From the NCBI GenBank assembly GCA_016709025.1, contig JADJEQ010000003.1:350020-414019 (forward strand): a stretch of DNA of 64,000 bases, read 5' to 3'. The DNA comes from Bacteroidales bacterium. Lineage in GTDB: Bacteria; Bacteroidota; Bacteroidia; Bacteroidales; Lentimicrobiaceae. Numbering within the stretch: the stretch's first letter is position 1; each line of letters starts with the position of its first letter. The position numbers were made by a program, and so were the translations under genes. This document shows, in pieces, positions 41,688-50,243 of this stretch. Below the pieces are notes generated by a model. It ran no database searches. It had not been told where the DNA came from and worked only from the letters and a program-made list of their open reading frames with translations.

Positions 41688-43955
41688 TTAACCGGCTACC
41701 TGTTTTCTGATCAGGTTTAGTGCGCTTCCCGCCTTAAACCAATCTATCTGGGCTTCATTGTAAGTATGGTTGACTGAAATTGAGTCTCTCGAGCCATCTG
41801 CATGAGCAAGAACCAAAGTTAAAGGTTTACCCGGAGCAAATGAAGTAAGTCCGGCAACTGAAATGATATCATCCTCCCTGATTTTATCGTAATCCGCCTT
41901 TTCAGCGAAAGTCAGTGCCAGCATTCCCTGTTTTTTGAGGTTGGTTTCATGTATACGGGCGAATGATTTGACCAATACTACCTTAACCCCCAGATGCCTC
42001 GGCTCCATGGCAGCGTGCTCTCGTGAAGAGCCTTCCCCGTAGTTCTCATCTCCAACCACTATTGAAACGATTCCATTGGCTTTGTAATCCCTTGCAACAG
42101 TTGGCACAGCATCATAATTGCCCGAGAGGCCATTTTTAACCAGATTGGTTTTATCGTTGAAAAAATTTACAGCACCGATCAGCATATTTTCAGAAATATT
42201 ATCGAGGTGACCCCGGAAGCGCAACCAGGGGCCTGCCATGGAAATATGGTCAGTCGTGCATTTTCCCTTTGCTTTAATCAGTAACCTGAGGTTTTCCATA
42301 TCCCTGCCATCCCATGCTGCAAACGGAGCCAGCAACTGAAGTCGCTTCGAATCAGGGCTTACCTCAACCTTCACCGAACTTCCATCTAAAACCGGGGCAA
42401 CATAACCCGGATCCTTTACATCGAAACCATTTGGAGGCAGTTCCAGTCCTTCCGGTAAATCAAGTGAAACCCACTCCCCATTTTCATTCTGAAGTTTATC
42501 AGTCAATGGATTAAACGTAAGGTCACCGGCTATGGACATGGCCGTGACAATTTCCGGTGAAGCAACAAATCCGTGCGTATTCGGATTTCCATCGTTTCGT
42601 TTGGCAAAGTTCCGGTTAAACGAGGTGATAATCGAATTTTTCCGCTCCGGATCATCTGTATGCCGTTTCCATTGACCTATGCAGGGACCGCAGGCATTGG
42701 CCATTACAACTCCTCCAATATCACCGAATACCTTGAGCAATCCATCACGCTCTGTGGTAAACCTGATCATTTCAGAACCCGGAGTGATGATAAACTCTGA
42801 TTTTACTTTTAAGTTCTTTGTGCTGGCTTGTTTTGCCACTGATGCAGCCCTTGTTAAATCCTCATAGGAAGAATTTGTGCAGGACCCGATCAGGCCCACT
42901 TCAAGTTTCTGGGGATAGTTCTTCTCCCTGACTATTTTCACAAACTCCGAAATGGGGTAAGCGGCATCGGGTGTATAAGGCCCGTTGATATATGGTTCCA
43001 AATCCGAAAGGTTAATTTCAATCAACTGATCATAATACTTTTCCGGATTCAGGTAAACATCCTCATCTGAACGAAGGTCCGCAATGATCTTATCAGCCAT
43101 TTCAGCAATTTCTTTACGACCGGTTTCGGCAAGGTAGACGCTCATTTTATTGTCGTATCCGAAAATGGAAGTCGTTGCACCGATTTCCGCACCCATATTA
43201 CAGATGGTGCCTTTTCCTGTTGCTGATATTGCGTCTGCACCATCGCCGAAATATTCAACAATTGCCCCGGTTCCTCCCTTAACGGTCAGAATACCGGCTA
43301 CTTTCAGTATAACATCTTTGGCAGATGCCCAACCATTCAAACGTCCTGTCAGTTTAATCCCGATCAGCTTAGGCATCTTTAGCTCCCAGGCCATTCCTGC
43401 CATCACATCAACAGCATCGGCACCGCCAACTCCAATGGCTATCATTCCCAATCCCCCGGCATTCACGGTATGTGAATCGGTACCGATCATCATTCCACCA
43501 GGGAAAGCATAATTTTCGAGTACAACCTGGTGGATAATTCCGGCACCCGGTTTCCAGAAACCAATTCCGTATTTATTGGAAACAGACTGAAGAAAATCAA
43601 AAACTTCGCGGCTCTGATTCAGCGCAAAATCAAGATCGGCCTGAGCTCCGTCACTCGCCAGTATCAGGTGATCACAGTGAACTGTAGAAGGAACAGCTGT
43701 TTTACTTCTCCCGGCATTCATAAATTGCAGAAGAGCCATCTGGGCTGTCGCATCCTGCATGGCTACCCTGTCGGGTGCAAAATTTACATAATCGGCACCC
43801 CTTATGAACTTAAGGGTGGAGTCAGCATCAAATAAATGCGAATAAAGTATCTTTTCACTCAAAGTAAGCGGCCTTCCCAGAAGACTCCGCGTTGCTCTAA
43901 CTCTTTCAGGCATGGAGGCATAAACCTTCCGGATCAATTCAAGATCAAACAGCAT
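41688..43955 (-). CDS. Aconitate hydratase (mitochondrial type)
   Basis: 755 residues, the length of mitochondrial-type aconitases. Iron-sulfur ligands are visible in G-S-C-T-N-S and A-C-G-P-C-I-G-Q-W. G-T-D-S-H-T and the C-terminal swivel with G-E-G-S-S-R-E-H-A-A form the substrate pocket. It isomerises citrate and isocitrate in the citric acid cycle. It stands alone with a strong hairpin downstream. AcnA versus AcnB naming is avoided because this subtype differs from both enterobacterial forms. Confidence 0.97.
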   Translation of the reverse strand: MLFDLELIRKVYASMPERVRATRSLLGRPLTLSEKILYSHLFDADSTLKFIRGADYVNFAPDRVAMQDATAQMALLQFMNAGRSKTAVPSTVHCDHLILASDGAQADLDFALNQSREVFDFLQSVSNKYGIGFWKPGAGIIHQVVLENYAFPGGMMIGTDSHTVNAGGLGMIAIGVGGADAVDVMAGMAWELKMPKLIGIKLTGRLNGWASAKDVILKVAGILTVKGGTGAIVEYFGDGADAISATGKGTICNMGAEIGATTSIFGYDNKMSVYLAETGRKEIAEMADKIIADLRSDEDVYLNPEKYYDQLIEINLSDLEPYINGPYTPDAAYPISEFVKIVREKNYPQKLEVGLIGSCTNSSYEDLTRAASVAKQASTKNLKVKSEFIITPGSEMIRFTTERDGLLKVFGDIGGVVMANACGPCIGQWKRHTDDPERKNSIITSFNRNFAKRNDGNPNTHGFVASPEIVTAMSIAGDLTFNPLTDKLQNENGEWVSLDLPEGLELPPNGFDVKDPGYVAPVLDGSSVKVEVSPDSKRLQLLAPFAAWDGRDMENLRLLIKAKGKCTTDHISMAGPWLRFRGHLDNISENMLIGAVNFFNDKTNLVKNGLSGNYDAVPTVARDYKANGIVSIVVGDENYGEGSSREHAAMEPRHLGVKVVLVKSFARIHETNLKKQGMLALTFAEKADYDKIREDDIISVAGLTSFAPGKPLTLVLAHADGSRDSISVNHTYNEAQIDWFKAGSALNLIRKQVAG

Positions 43956-44141
43956 AATTCTTAAGTTTCATTTGAGATTAAATAAAAAGAGGAATTGAAA
44001 CACGTATTAGATGTTTCATTATATGAAGATGTGAACATGTTTACAGACACAATGCAACTGCAGTTTGTAAAAAACATCAGAATAACACTTCAGCGGGTGT
44101 TTTGTTTCAGCAGGAATTCGCTGAATACATTTAAATAATAC

Positions 44142-44675
44142 CTACTCTCCCTTATCGCCGACAAAGTAATCACTTTTATCCTTAAAAAGTACATTGAAGG
44201 TGGTAAGACTGCCATAGATGCGGGTGATGTACTGCTGGATATTGACCTTATCTTCATCATTTAAAGCACTGGCATTCACCCGTTGTTCCAGCACCCTGAG
44301 CCGGTCGCGAACCATCACGATCTTGTGAAAGAAAGCATCGATCGGGATTTCCTTTTCTTTCAGTGAAGTATCGCCCGGATACAAAACCATGCGCCCGCCT
44401 GTCCATCGCTGACCCATAGGAATGGTTTCCTGCAGATCGGTAAACCTTCGGAGTACCCTTACCAGGCTTTTCTCCATTTTTTCGTATGTTGCCAGGTCAG
44501 AAGGAGTTTCAACAGCTTCAAGTACCCTTAATCCCTGAAAATCGCGTTGTATGATCCTGGTGCCATTTTCAATAAAGGTGATTTCCCAGGCGTCGGTACG
44601 TACCTGAATAATAACGCCTTTCCCAAATTGTGGATGCTCAACCCTTGAGCCGATGCCCAAAACTCTTTCTTCCAT
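44142..44675 (-). CDS. Hypothetical protein with N-terminal tudor-like domain
   Basis: 177 residues from ATG 44675; a longer frame would overlap coaE. Residues about 5-50, G-S-R-V-E-H-P-Q-F-G-K-G-V-I, match the small beta-barrel at the C-terminus of UvrD/PcrA helicases, which binds RNA polymerase. The remainder is helical with R-V-L-R-R-F and D-E-D-K-V-N-I-Q-Q-Y. It starts 7 bp after coaE and is probably cotranscribed. Function is unknown. Confidence 0.78.
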   Translation of the reverse strand: MEERVLGIGSRVEHPQFGKGVIIQVRTDAWEITFIENGTRIIQRDFQGLRVLEAVETPSDLATYEKMEKSLVRVLRRFTDLQETIPMGQRWTGGRMVLYPGDTSLKEKEIPIDAFFHKIVMVRDRLRVLEQRVNASALNDEDKVNIQQYITRIYGSLTTFNVLFKDKSDYFVGDKGE

Positions 44676-44682
44676 AAAAACT

Positions 44683-45282
44683 TTACTTATAATTAGGTGA
44701 AATACTGCATAAATGATCATGAACTTCGAGCACCTGAGGTATGGCCTGGCTATGATCTCCATTAAATATCACATAATCGGCCTGCTCAAGCTTTTTCTCT
44801 TCAGGCCACTGCTTGTTCAGCCGGTCAAGTACCTCTTGCCTGGTCATCGTGTCACGCTTTATTACCCTCGAAATCCGCTCTTCTACCGGCGCCGCAACGA
44901 CAATAATCTTGTCAAAAAAAGTAGAAAAACCAGACTCATAAATAATGGCTGCCTCTTGAAGAATATAGGAAACATTGGTCTGATTTTCAATCCATTCACT
45001 GAAATGCTCTCTAACACGGGGGTGAATCACCGAATTTAGCCATCTGAGTTTTTCAGCATCAGTAAATACTTCAGTCGCAAGGGCTTTCCTGTTTATTAAA
45101 CCGTCAGGACCGGCAACATCTTTTCCGAACTTATTAACAACCAGATCAACTATATCCGGGTGATCCAGAATCTTTTTAGCCTCATCGTCTGACACATATA
45201 CAGGAATTCCCAGCACGCGAAAAACGCCTGCTATGGTAGACTTCCCGCTTCCAATGCTTCCCGTAAGACCAACCTTGAGCAT
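44683..45282 (-). CDS. coaE: Dephospho-CoA kinase
   Basis: 199 residues. The P-loop G-S-I-G-S-G-K-S is at residues 8-15, followed by D-D-E-A and, later, Q-E-A-A-I-I-Y-E-S-G and R-V-I-K-R-D. It phosphorylates dephospho-CoA, the last step of coenzyme A synthesis. It belongs to the Bacteroidota nusB-DUF1573-yajC-ybbR-coaE order, but a 467-bp gap with an inverted repeat separates it from the ybbR gene. It has its own promoter box just upstream. Confidence 0.96.
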   Translation of the reverse strand: MLKVGLTGSIGSGKSTIAGVFRVLGIPVYVSDDEAKKILDHPDIVDLVVNKFGKDVAGPDGLINRKALATEVFTDAEKLRWLNSVIHPRVREHFSEWIENQTNVSYILQEAAIIYESGFSTFFDKIIVVAAPVEERISRVIKRDTMTRQEVLDRLNKQWPEEKKLEQADYVIFNGDHSQAIPQVLEVHDHLCSISPNYK

Positions 45283-45301
45283 AAGATAAATGTTCAGGTT
45301 A

Positions 45302-45332
45302 CAAACATAAGGTTTTTTGGGTTAAGCTCCAA
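45302..45332 (-). promoter_or_regulatory. coaE promoter (TTG-N20-TATGTTTG)
   Basis: On the minus strand a TTG lies 20 bp before an exact TAnnTTTG box (45302-45309), close to the Bacteroidota -33/-7 pattern. The coaE ATG follows about 20 bp downstream. Confidence 0.6.
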
Positions 45333-45429
45333 AGGTTGAAAACCGGCTCAGAGAATGTTTGTATTTCTAATTCCATTTACATTAGGCCCGTCCTTTCGGG
45401 CGTGTGAAGTTGTAGAAATTAAACCAATG

Positions 45430-45626
45430 GGCAAAATCCTGAAAAATTTGCAAATTCATCCTTAATAAATCTTGCTTTTTTCGGTCGGATGCCTACCCGA
45501 CGCAGGTGTGGAACCTATCTGCCTGAAACTGACTGCCAGACAGACACACATGTTTGAAAATTAATCACATACCTTTTCATGTAAGCAATTCAAGTGGGTT
45601 TTTAATAAATTTTTCAGGATTTTGCC
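45430..45626. repeat. Inverted repeat with 20-bp perfect arms
   Basis: GGCAAAATCCTGAAAAATTT at 45430-45449 is the exact reverse complement of 45607-45626. The 157-bp centre is non-coding. It may be a decayed mobile element that separated ybbR from coaE. Confidence 0.6.
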
Positions 45627-45749
45627 TTTATCTATGATATTTTATTCGTAACCCCGCACTAAAGGAAGGGCCTAATCATAGATTTTAATGAAATTTAAAC
45701 AGTCTATTTATAATTGGCGGTTAATTATATAATCCTATTCAAAGGGTGG

Positions 45750-46751
45750 TTATTTCAGGATCAGGAATTCCACCTTTTCAGGTTCAATTCTTACAATTCT
45801 GGCATAAAGGGGTTTACGCCTTACTTCAACATTAACCCGGTTGTTGCCTGATTTAACAGCAGTTTCATAATCAACAGCAACAGAAAATAAAGATGGATCC
45901 AGCCTTTTATAATCACGCATGGCAATCCGGCAGGTAAGTTTGACTTTATCCGGGAAAGTACGGTACGACACTTCCTTTCCACCCGCATTCAGACCAACCG
46001 GAACCTCGATATCAGCTTCTGTAAACTTCTCAACATTGAGGGTAACGGTAATACTATCAGACGAAAGAGATATCGCCGGATTTGTTTTCGGTTTATCAAG
46101 TCCGAGTATTACAGTGTAATTTGTAGCAAGGTTTCGTATTGCTTTCTTTTCAGTGTTGACAAAAGCAATGGTATCAATAATTTCCTTAAGACCGGAAATC
46201 CATATCGAATCCGGCCGGATTTCAAGAGAATCGTAAAGCTGGTACTGCCTGGCAAAGTCAAGTGTAAGAGATGCATGAACCGGGATTCGTCTGCGGTAAC
46301 TCTTCATAAAGGTAAAATGAAGGGTATCTGTATCAACGCCGATCAGCCGGGCTCCCGCAGGAAGCTGAGTGGATATGGATTTCAGCAATTTTGATGTTCT
46401 GAGTATACCTGAATAACTATCTCCCTCGTGGGTAAGCCTGATCTTTGCCAGGTCAACAGTTATTATATTGTCCCTGCCTGGCATCATTCTCGAATACAGG
46501 TCAAGTCCTTTTGCATAAAGGGTAAGGGTGATCACCGAATCGGGATTACCTGTCAGGATTTTACCTTCCGGAACATTCTCCGGAACTATCGTGAATTTAA
46601 CAGGTGCTTCGTATTCACGGGTGAGCTTTATTAGTGCCCACATTAAAGTTGATAAGGCAATACAAATCAAAAAAACGGAAAACCGATACCTCAGTCTTCC
46701 GTCTGTTGTTCGTTTAATTCCGGAAAGCAAAGCAAATATTCCTTCTTTCAC
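45750..46751 (-). CDS. YbbR-like domain protein
   Basis: 333 residues. One N-terminal membrane helix (about 24-42, F-S-V-F-L-I-C-I-A-L) is followed by two or three extracytoplasmic beta-rich YbbR-like repeats. In Firmicutes the related CdaR regulates the c-di-AMP synthase CdaA. The Bacteroidota role is not established. It is 39 bp after yajC in the same direction. Confidence 0.88.
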   Translation of the reverse strand: MKEGIFALLSGIKRTTDGRLRYRFSVFLICIALSTLMWALIKLTREYEAPVKFTIVPENVPEGKILTGNPDSVITLTLYAKGLDLYSRMMPGRDNIITVDLAKIRLTHEGDSYSGILRTSKLLKSISTQLPAGARLIGVDTDTLHFTFMKSYRRRIPVHASLTLDFARQYQLYDSLEIRPDSIWISGLKEIIDTIAFVNTEKKAIRNLATNYTVILGLDKPKTNPAISLSSDSITVTLNVEKFTEADIEVPVGLNAGGKEVSYRTFPDKVKLTCRIAMRDYKRLDPSLFSVAVDYETAVKSGNNRVNVEVRRKPLYARIVRIEPEKVEFLILK

Positions 46752-46790
46752 CTGCTCCTGAATTTTAAAACTTAGCTGATTGGGTTCGCC

Positions 46791-47114
46791 CTATTTCTGC
46801 TGGTTAGCAAGCTGATCTGCAGCATCACCGGCGACTGCTGACTTCTCAATCCGAAGGCGGGAACCATCTTCTACTTCAATTGTAAAAGTAGTTTCCTGAA
46901 CCTCAACTATTTTACCATGGATACCACCAATGGTCACAATTTTATCGCCTTTCTTTAAAGCTTCACGATATTTCTTCAGATCCTTGGCTTTTTTCGACTG
47001 GGGTCTGATAAAAAAGAAATAGAAAACGACCATGATCAGGCCGAGGAAAATCAGCGACTGATAGCCACCTCCGGAATCTCCCGAAGGAGTCATTAAAAGA
47101 ATTGATGAAAGCAT
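46791..47114 (-). CDS. yajC: Preprotein translocase subunit YajC
   Basis: 107 residues. A single N-terminal membrane helix (about 20-40, ending F-F-F-I-R-P-Q-S-K-K) is followed by the cytoplasmic YajC domain with G-D-K-I-V-T-I-G-G-I-H-G. YajC associates with SecDF-YidC in protein export. It lies between the DUF1573 and YbbR genes. Confidence 0.95.
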   Translation of the reverse strand: MLSSILLMTPSGDSGGGYQSLIFLGLIMVVFYFFFIRPQSKKAKDLKKYREALKKGDKIVTIGGIHGKIVEVQETTFTIEVEDGSRLRIEKSAVAGDAADQLANQQK

Positions 47115-47137
47115 ATTGTTTGATTATTGGTTTATGA

Positions 47138-47623
47138 TTACTTGATTTCTTCGGGAAGAATTATTTCAGCTTTTATCCTCACGACCTGAGTACTTGGCTG
47201 TGTATTGCTGTTGATTGTAACTGTTTTATTCTGAAAACCCCTACGCCCTTCACTGTCAAATTTAACATCAATTTTATGGCTTTCGCCGGGCTTTATTGGC
47301 GTTTTAGGAAAATCAGGAACCGTACAACCGCATGAAGAGGTAACACTGGAGATAATCAAATCAGATTTCCCGGAATTGGTAAATTTAAATCCGAAGGATA
47401 CTTTTTCACCCTGAATTACACGGCCAAAATCATGAAAATCCGATTCAAATTGCAAAACCGGCATTTGATCTGCATCTATGCTTCCACTCGCCGAATTCGG
47501 GTTATTAACGATATCAGCAGGTAATAGCTCCTTATCAGTTTGTTTCATATTGCAGGAAGTCATGAACAGCATACTCAAACCAACAAGCAAAATTGAAAAC
47601 CAGAGCTTTGAAAATATTTTCAT
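47138..47623 (-). CDS. DUF1573-family lipoprotein
   Basis: 161 residues from ATG 47623. The lipobox is M-T-S-C24. Residues about 55-155 form the immunoglobulin-like DUF1573 domain with F-D-F-G-x-V-style H-D-F-G-R-V-I-Q-G-E, S-C-G-C-T-V-P and Y/F-N-K-T-V-T-I-N-S-N. Function is unknown. Its position before yajC is typical. An exact -7 box lies 36 bp upstream. Confidence 0.9.
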   Translation of the reverse strand: MKIFSKLWFSILLVGLSMLFMTSCNMKQTDKELLPADIVNNPNSASGSIDADQMPVLQFESDFHDFGRVIQGEKVSFGFKFTNSGKSDLIISSVTSSCGCTVPDFPKTPIKPGESHKIDVKFDSEGRRGFQNKTVTINSNTQPSTQVVRIKAEIILPEEIK

Positions 47624-47658
47624 TGAGCAATACATTAATCTCTCTTAAATTAAGGATG

Positions 47659-47666
47659 CAAAATTA
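47659..47666 (-). promoter_or_regulatory. -7 box of the DUF1573 gene (TAATTTTG)
   Basis: Exact TAnnTTTG on the minus strand with about 29 nt of leader. It allows DUF1573-yajC-ybbR to be expressed apart from nusB. Confidence 0.5.
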
Positions 47667-47735
47667 GATAAAAATCGTTTACCCGGAAGGATGTTATTAC
47701 GACTAATCTTTTGTAAAAGAAAAAGCAGTTAACTT

Positions 47736-48194
47736 TCAGATGTCAGATAAATCCCTGATCATGTAAACATCATAATCACCTAAGTAACTGAATCCAGCCT
47801 TTTTGTAAAGATTAAAAGCGACCAGATTTTCCCGGTGTACCTCAATTTTAATCTGAAAACCATCTTTTACAGCCAATTGGAGGGATTTCTCCAGCAAAAG
47901 CTTCGACAATCCCTTCCCTCGCCAGGGTTTGGCTATTCCGAAGTGATGAAGATAGGTTCTTCTGAGGTCATTGGTCATCCATGACGTTCCGGCAATTTTT
48001 CCTTTCACATCCAGCATCAGGATCAGATGCCCACCGGCATTCAGTGTATCCACAATAATTTTCAGTGTGTCACCCCTGTGAAGCCCGCCAAGTCCGTTTT
48101 CATTCCAGAAAGATTCAACAGCCTGAAAATCATCGGTTGTAAAATCCCTGATAACAAAACCTTCCGGCAAATTCACATTACTCGAGTAAGCCAC
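47736..48194 (-). CDS. GNAT-family N-acetyltransferase
   Basis: 152 residues. The acetyl-CoA-binding motif is K-P-W-R-G-K-G-L-S-K-L-L-L, followed by V-H-R-E-N-L-V-A-F-N-L-Y-K-K-A-G-F. It acetylates an unknown amine or protein N-terminus. Its start overlaps the end of nusB by 17 bp, so translation may be coupled. It interrupts the usual nusB-DUF1573 neighbourhood. Confidence 0.9.
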   Translation of the reverse strand: MAYSSNVNLPEGFVIRDFTTDDFQAVESFWNENGLGGLHRGDTLKIIVDTLNAGGHLILMLDVKGKIAGTSWMTNDLRRTYLHHFGIAKPWRGKGLSKLLLEKSLQLAVKDGFQIKIEVHRENLVAFNLYKKAGFSYLGDYDVYMIRDLSDI

Positions 48195-49140
48195 GGCCTG
48201 TTTTCTTTAATAGTCCTTCAGTTTTAAGGTCTGAAACAAGTTTATCAAGAATTCCGTTTATAAACTGTTTGCTTCTGGGTGTGCTGTACTCTTTAGATAT
48301 CTCAATATATTCATTGATGGTCACTTTCACAGGAATAGACGGGAATTCAAGAAACTCGGCAATGGCCATTTTTATCAGTATCACATCGAGTATTGCAATC
48401 CGTTCCAGTTCCCAGTTCTGAGCCCTGTCAGAAATTAATACCCCACTTTCAGGGCTCTTCATAATCGTTTTCCTGAACAACTTGAGCACAAAGTCTTTAA
48501 TCAGATCATCACCTTCTTCGTCAGGGCTGACCATCAGGGGCGGTAAGATTTTGAATTCATCGTAAGTTGCCTCCCACTTTTTTATGGTTTTGGCAATCAT
48601 CATGGCCGAAGTATCGATATCATCGGCCCAGTTAATGTTTTTCTCCTCAAAGAGGCTGATAAATGCATCGTTCGCCAGCATGATTTCTCCCAGCAGATAC
48701 ATAATTATCTCCTTTTCATCACGATAAGTAACTTCAGAAGAACTCATGTATTGATGATATGCTTCTGAATCTCTGAAAGAAGTGAAAATTTTCCGGAATA
48801 TCTCCTGCGAATCAGACCAGTTGATTTTCAACCTGTTGATATTTTTACGGAGATCTCTGTTGCTATCAAATTGAACAAGGAGACGATTCTCAATAAATCT
48901 GGTATTTGGGTTTACCTCTTCTACCGTAGGAAGAAATTTTTGCCGGCCCTCTTCCATGCGATTCCGGGCAAAATCGCCGACTTCCAGAATGGCAGACAAG
49001 AGGTGGATGTAGAGGTCGTAGATACTGTTTATGGCTGAAACCAAACCCTTTTCGCTCTGATTCAAATCATTGCCATCTGATTGAAAATAAGCATACAAGG
49101 CCTGCATAACCTTGATCCGTAAGTGCCGTCTGCTTAGCAT
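48178..49140 (-). CDS. nusB: Transcription antitermination factor NusB
   Basis: 320 residues from ATG 49140, where the conserved M-L-S-R-R-H-L-R-I-K-V-M-Q opening begins; a longer frame lacks similarity and crosses the promoter. Bacteroidota NusB proteins are twice the usual bacterial length, with the classical NusB fold in the C-terminal half (I-L-D-V-I-L-I-K-M-A, N-E-Y-I-E-I-S-K-E-Y, F-I-N-G-I-L-D). It binds boxA RNA with NusE during rRNA transcription. Confidence 0.93.
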   Translation of the reverse strand: MLSRRHLRIKVMQALYAYFQSDGNDLNQSEKGLVSAINSIYDLYIHLLSAILEVGDFARNRMEEGRQKFLPTVEEVNPNTRFIENRLLVQFDSNRDLRKNINRLKINWSDSQEIFRKIFTSFRDSEAYHQYMSSSEVTYRDEKEIIMYLLGEIMLANDAFISLFEEKNINWADDIDTSAMMIAKTIKKWEATYDEFKILPPLMVSPDEEGDDLIKDFVLKLFRKTIMKSPESGVLISDRAQNWELERIAILDVILIKMAIAEFLEFPSIPVKVTINEYIEISKEYSTPRSKQFINGILDKLVSDLKTEGLLKKTGRGLLE

Positions 49141-49191
49141 GTAATTTCTATGTAAATGAACTCCATTCCGTTTCCTTTTCTTTTTCCACTG

Positions 49192-49199
49192 CAAAAGTA
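49192..49199 (-). promoter_or_regulatory. -7 box of nusB (TACTTTTG)
   Basis: Exact TAnnTTTG on the minus strand, giving about 45 nt of leader. TTG triplets occur upstream, but with 15-bp rather than 19-bp spacing. It supports the start at 49140. Confidence 0.5.
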
Positions 49200-49212
49200 A
49201 ATCTTTTGTCAA

Positions 49213-49656
49213 TACAAGAACAGGTTGATTTTAGAGTTCAGCGTGGAATCCATCAATGAAACGTTCCAATAAGCCCGGTGAACCCGGGTTTTTAAGTCGA
49301 AATTATATCCATAAGTCCGAAAATTTCAGATAGAGTGCCTGCAACTTTTTTTCTGCGCTGTTTATTCCATGAAAATAACAAGACAGGATTGCATTTTCGT
49401 GCAAATTATATTATTTGCATCAATTTTATCAGAAGAAATAACCTTAATTCAGCGTGTCTGAGCCGATCCAGCAGATATTTATCATCTTGCCTTCCTTTAT
49501 TAAACATCTATATAATAAGTTCTTACAAATCAAGTTTATCATAATATCTCCATAATCTGAATATGGACCACAATATTTCTACAGATAGCCTGGAACTTAC
49601 AATTTTATTTATATTTTTGCGTTTGTCATTGGAAATAAACTGAAATTCTTACTATT
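49213..49656. other. 444-bp gene-free stretch between divergent nusB and DUF3276 genes
   Basis: Contains the promoter of the DUF3276 gene at its right end and a small GC-rich hairpin, CCCGG-TGAAC-CCGGG followed by TTTTT, near 49277-49298 with no plus-strand gene before it. No protein is supported. Confidence 0.45.
49612..49619 (+). promoter_or_regulatory. -7 box of the DUF3276 gene (TATTTTTG)
   Basis: Exact TAnnTTTG with CTG 19 bp upstream at the -33 place, and about 30 nt of leader. Confidence 0.5.
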
Positions 49657-50001
49657 ATGGAAGAGTTCGATAACAGAGATCAGAAAGAGGAAGTATTCTC
49701 ACGGGCAATAAGGGCTGGCAAAAGGACGTATTTTTTTGATGTTAAAGCTACCAAGTCGGGCGAATACTACATCACAGTTACAGAAAGTAAACGCCGCTAT
49801 GACAACGATCAGGGCAAATTCTCCTATGAAAAACACAAATTATTCCTTTATAAAGAAGACTTTGCAAAGTTCTCAAGAGGGCTGACACAGACAATCAATT
49901 TCTGTGAAACAGGTGAAGTACCCCTTGAAACAGAACTTTTAGAAGCAGTTGAACCCACTTTACCTTCAGATCTGAGTGATTTTGATTTTGATATAAAGTA
50001 G
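49657..50001 (+). CDS. DUF3276 / PUR-domain protein
   Basis: 114 residues, the usual size. A single PUR-like nucleic-acid-binding repeat spans residues about 12-85 (V-F-S-R-A-I-R-A-G-K-R-T-Y-F-F-D-V-K and Y-Y-I-T-V-T-E-S-K-R), with an acidic tail. Homologues are near-universal in Bacteroidota and resemble the Borrelia regulator BpuR. It probably binds single-stranded DNA or RNA. Confidence 0.93.
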   Translation: MEEFDNRDQKEEVFSRAIRAGKRTYFFDVKATKSGEYYITVTESKRRYDNDQGKFSYEKHKLFLYKEDFAKFSRGLTQTINFCETGEVPLETELLEAVEPTLPSDLSDFDFDIK

Positions 50002-50148
50002 TTATAACCGGACTTTATTTCAAGTAGTTTTTGATTGATAAAGTGGCGAACCTGTTTCACTCCGCTATTAAATTGAAAGTTTTCTTCTCACACCGCAACA
50101 GACTGTTGCTCCGGATCATTTAATTTATTCACACCCAGCAGTGATTTC

Positions 50149-50178
50149 TTGCCAGAGGAATAAATAATTGTACCTTTG
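50149..50178 (+). promoter_or_regulatory. parAB promoter (TTG-N19-TACCTTTG)
   Basis: Textbook Bacteroidota promoter: TTG at 50149-50151, 19-bp spacer and an exact TAnnTTTG box at 50171-50178. Transcription should start near 50185, giving about 60 nt of leader to parA. Confidence 0.75.
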
Positions 50179-50243
50179 TAATTCTCTATCAGGGGCTACT
50201 GATTTATTCACAAAAGATTGACTATAAAGCAACTACAAATATA

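Larger units (their letters stand above)
45283..45749. other. 467-bp gene-free stretch between ybbR-like and coaE genes
   Basis: AT-rich and non-coding. It contains the coaE promoter, a wide inverted repeat (45430-45626) and small GC-rich palindromes such as GTCGG...CCGAC near 45484. No decayed gene is recognised. Confidence 0.5.

Noticed and set aside
45354..45560. tRNA or small RNA in the ybbR-coaE gap
   Set aside because: Small palindromes are present, but no cloverleaf, T-loop GTTCGA-type sequence or conserved RNA structure is recognisable.
50002..50243. parS centromere site before parA
   Set aside because: Only a half-match (GTTTCAC near 50056) is visible; no full palindrome occurs here or elsewhere that I could find.
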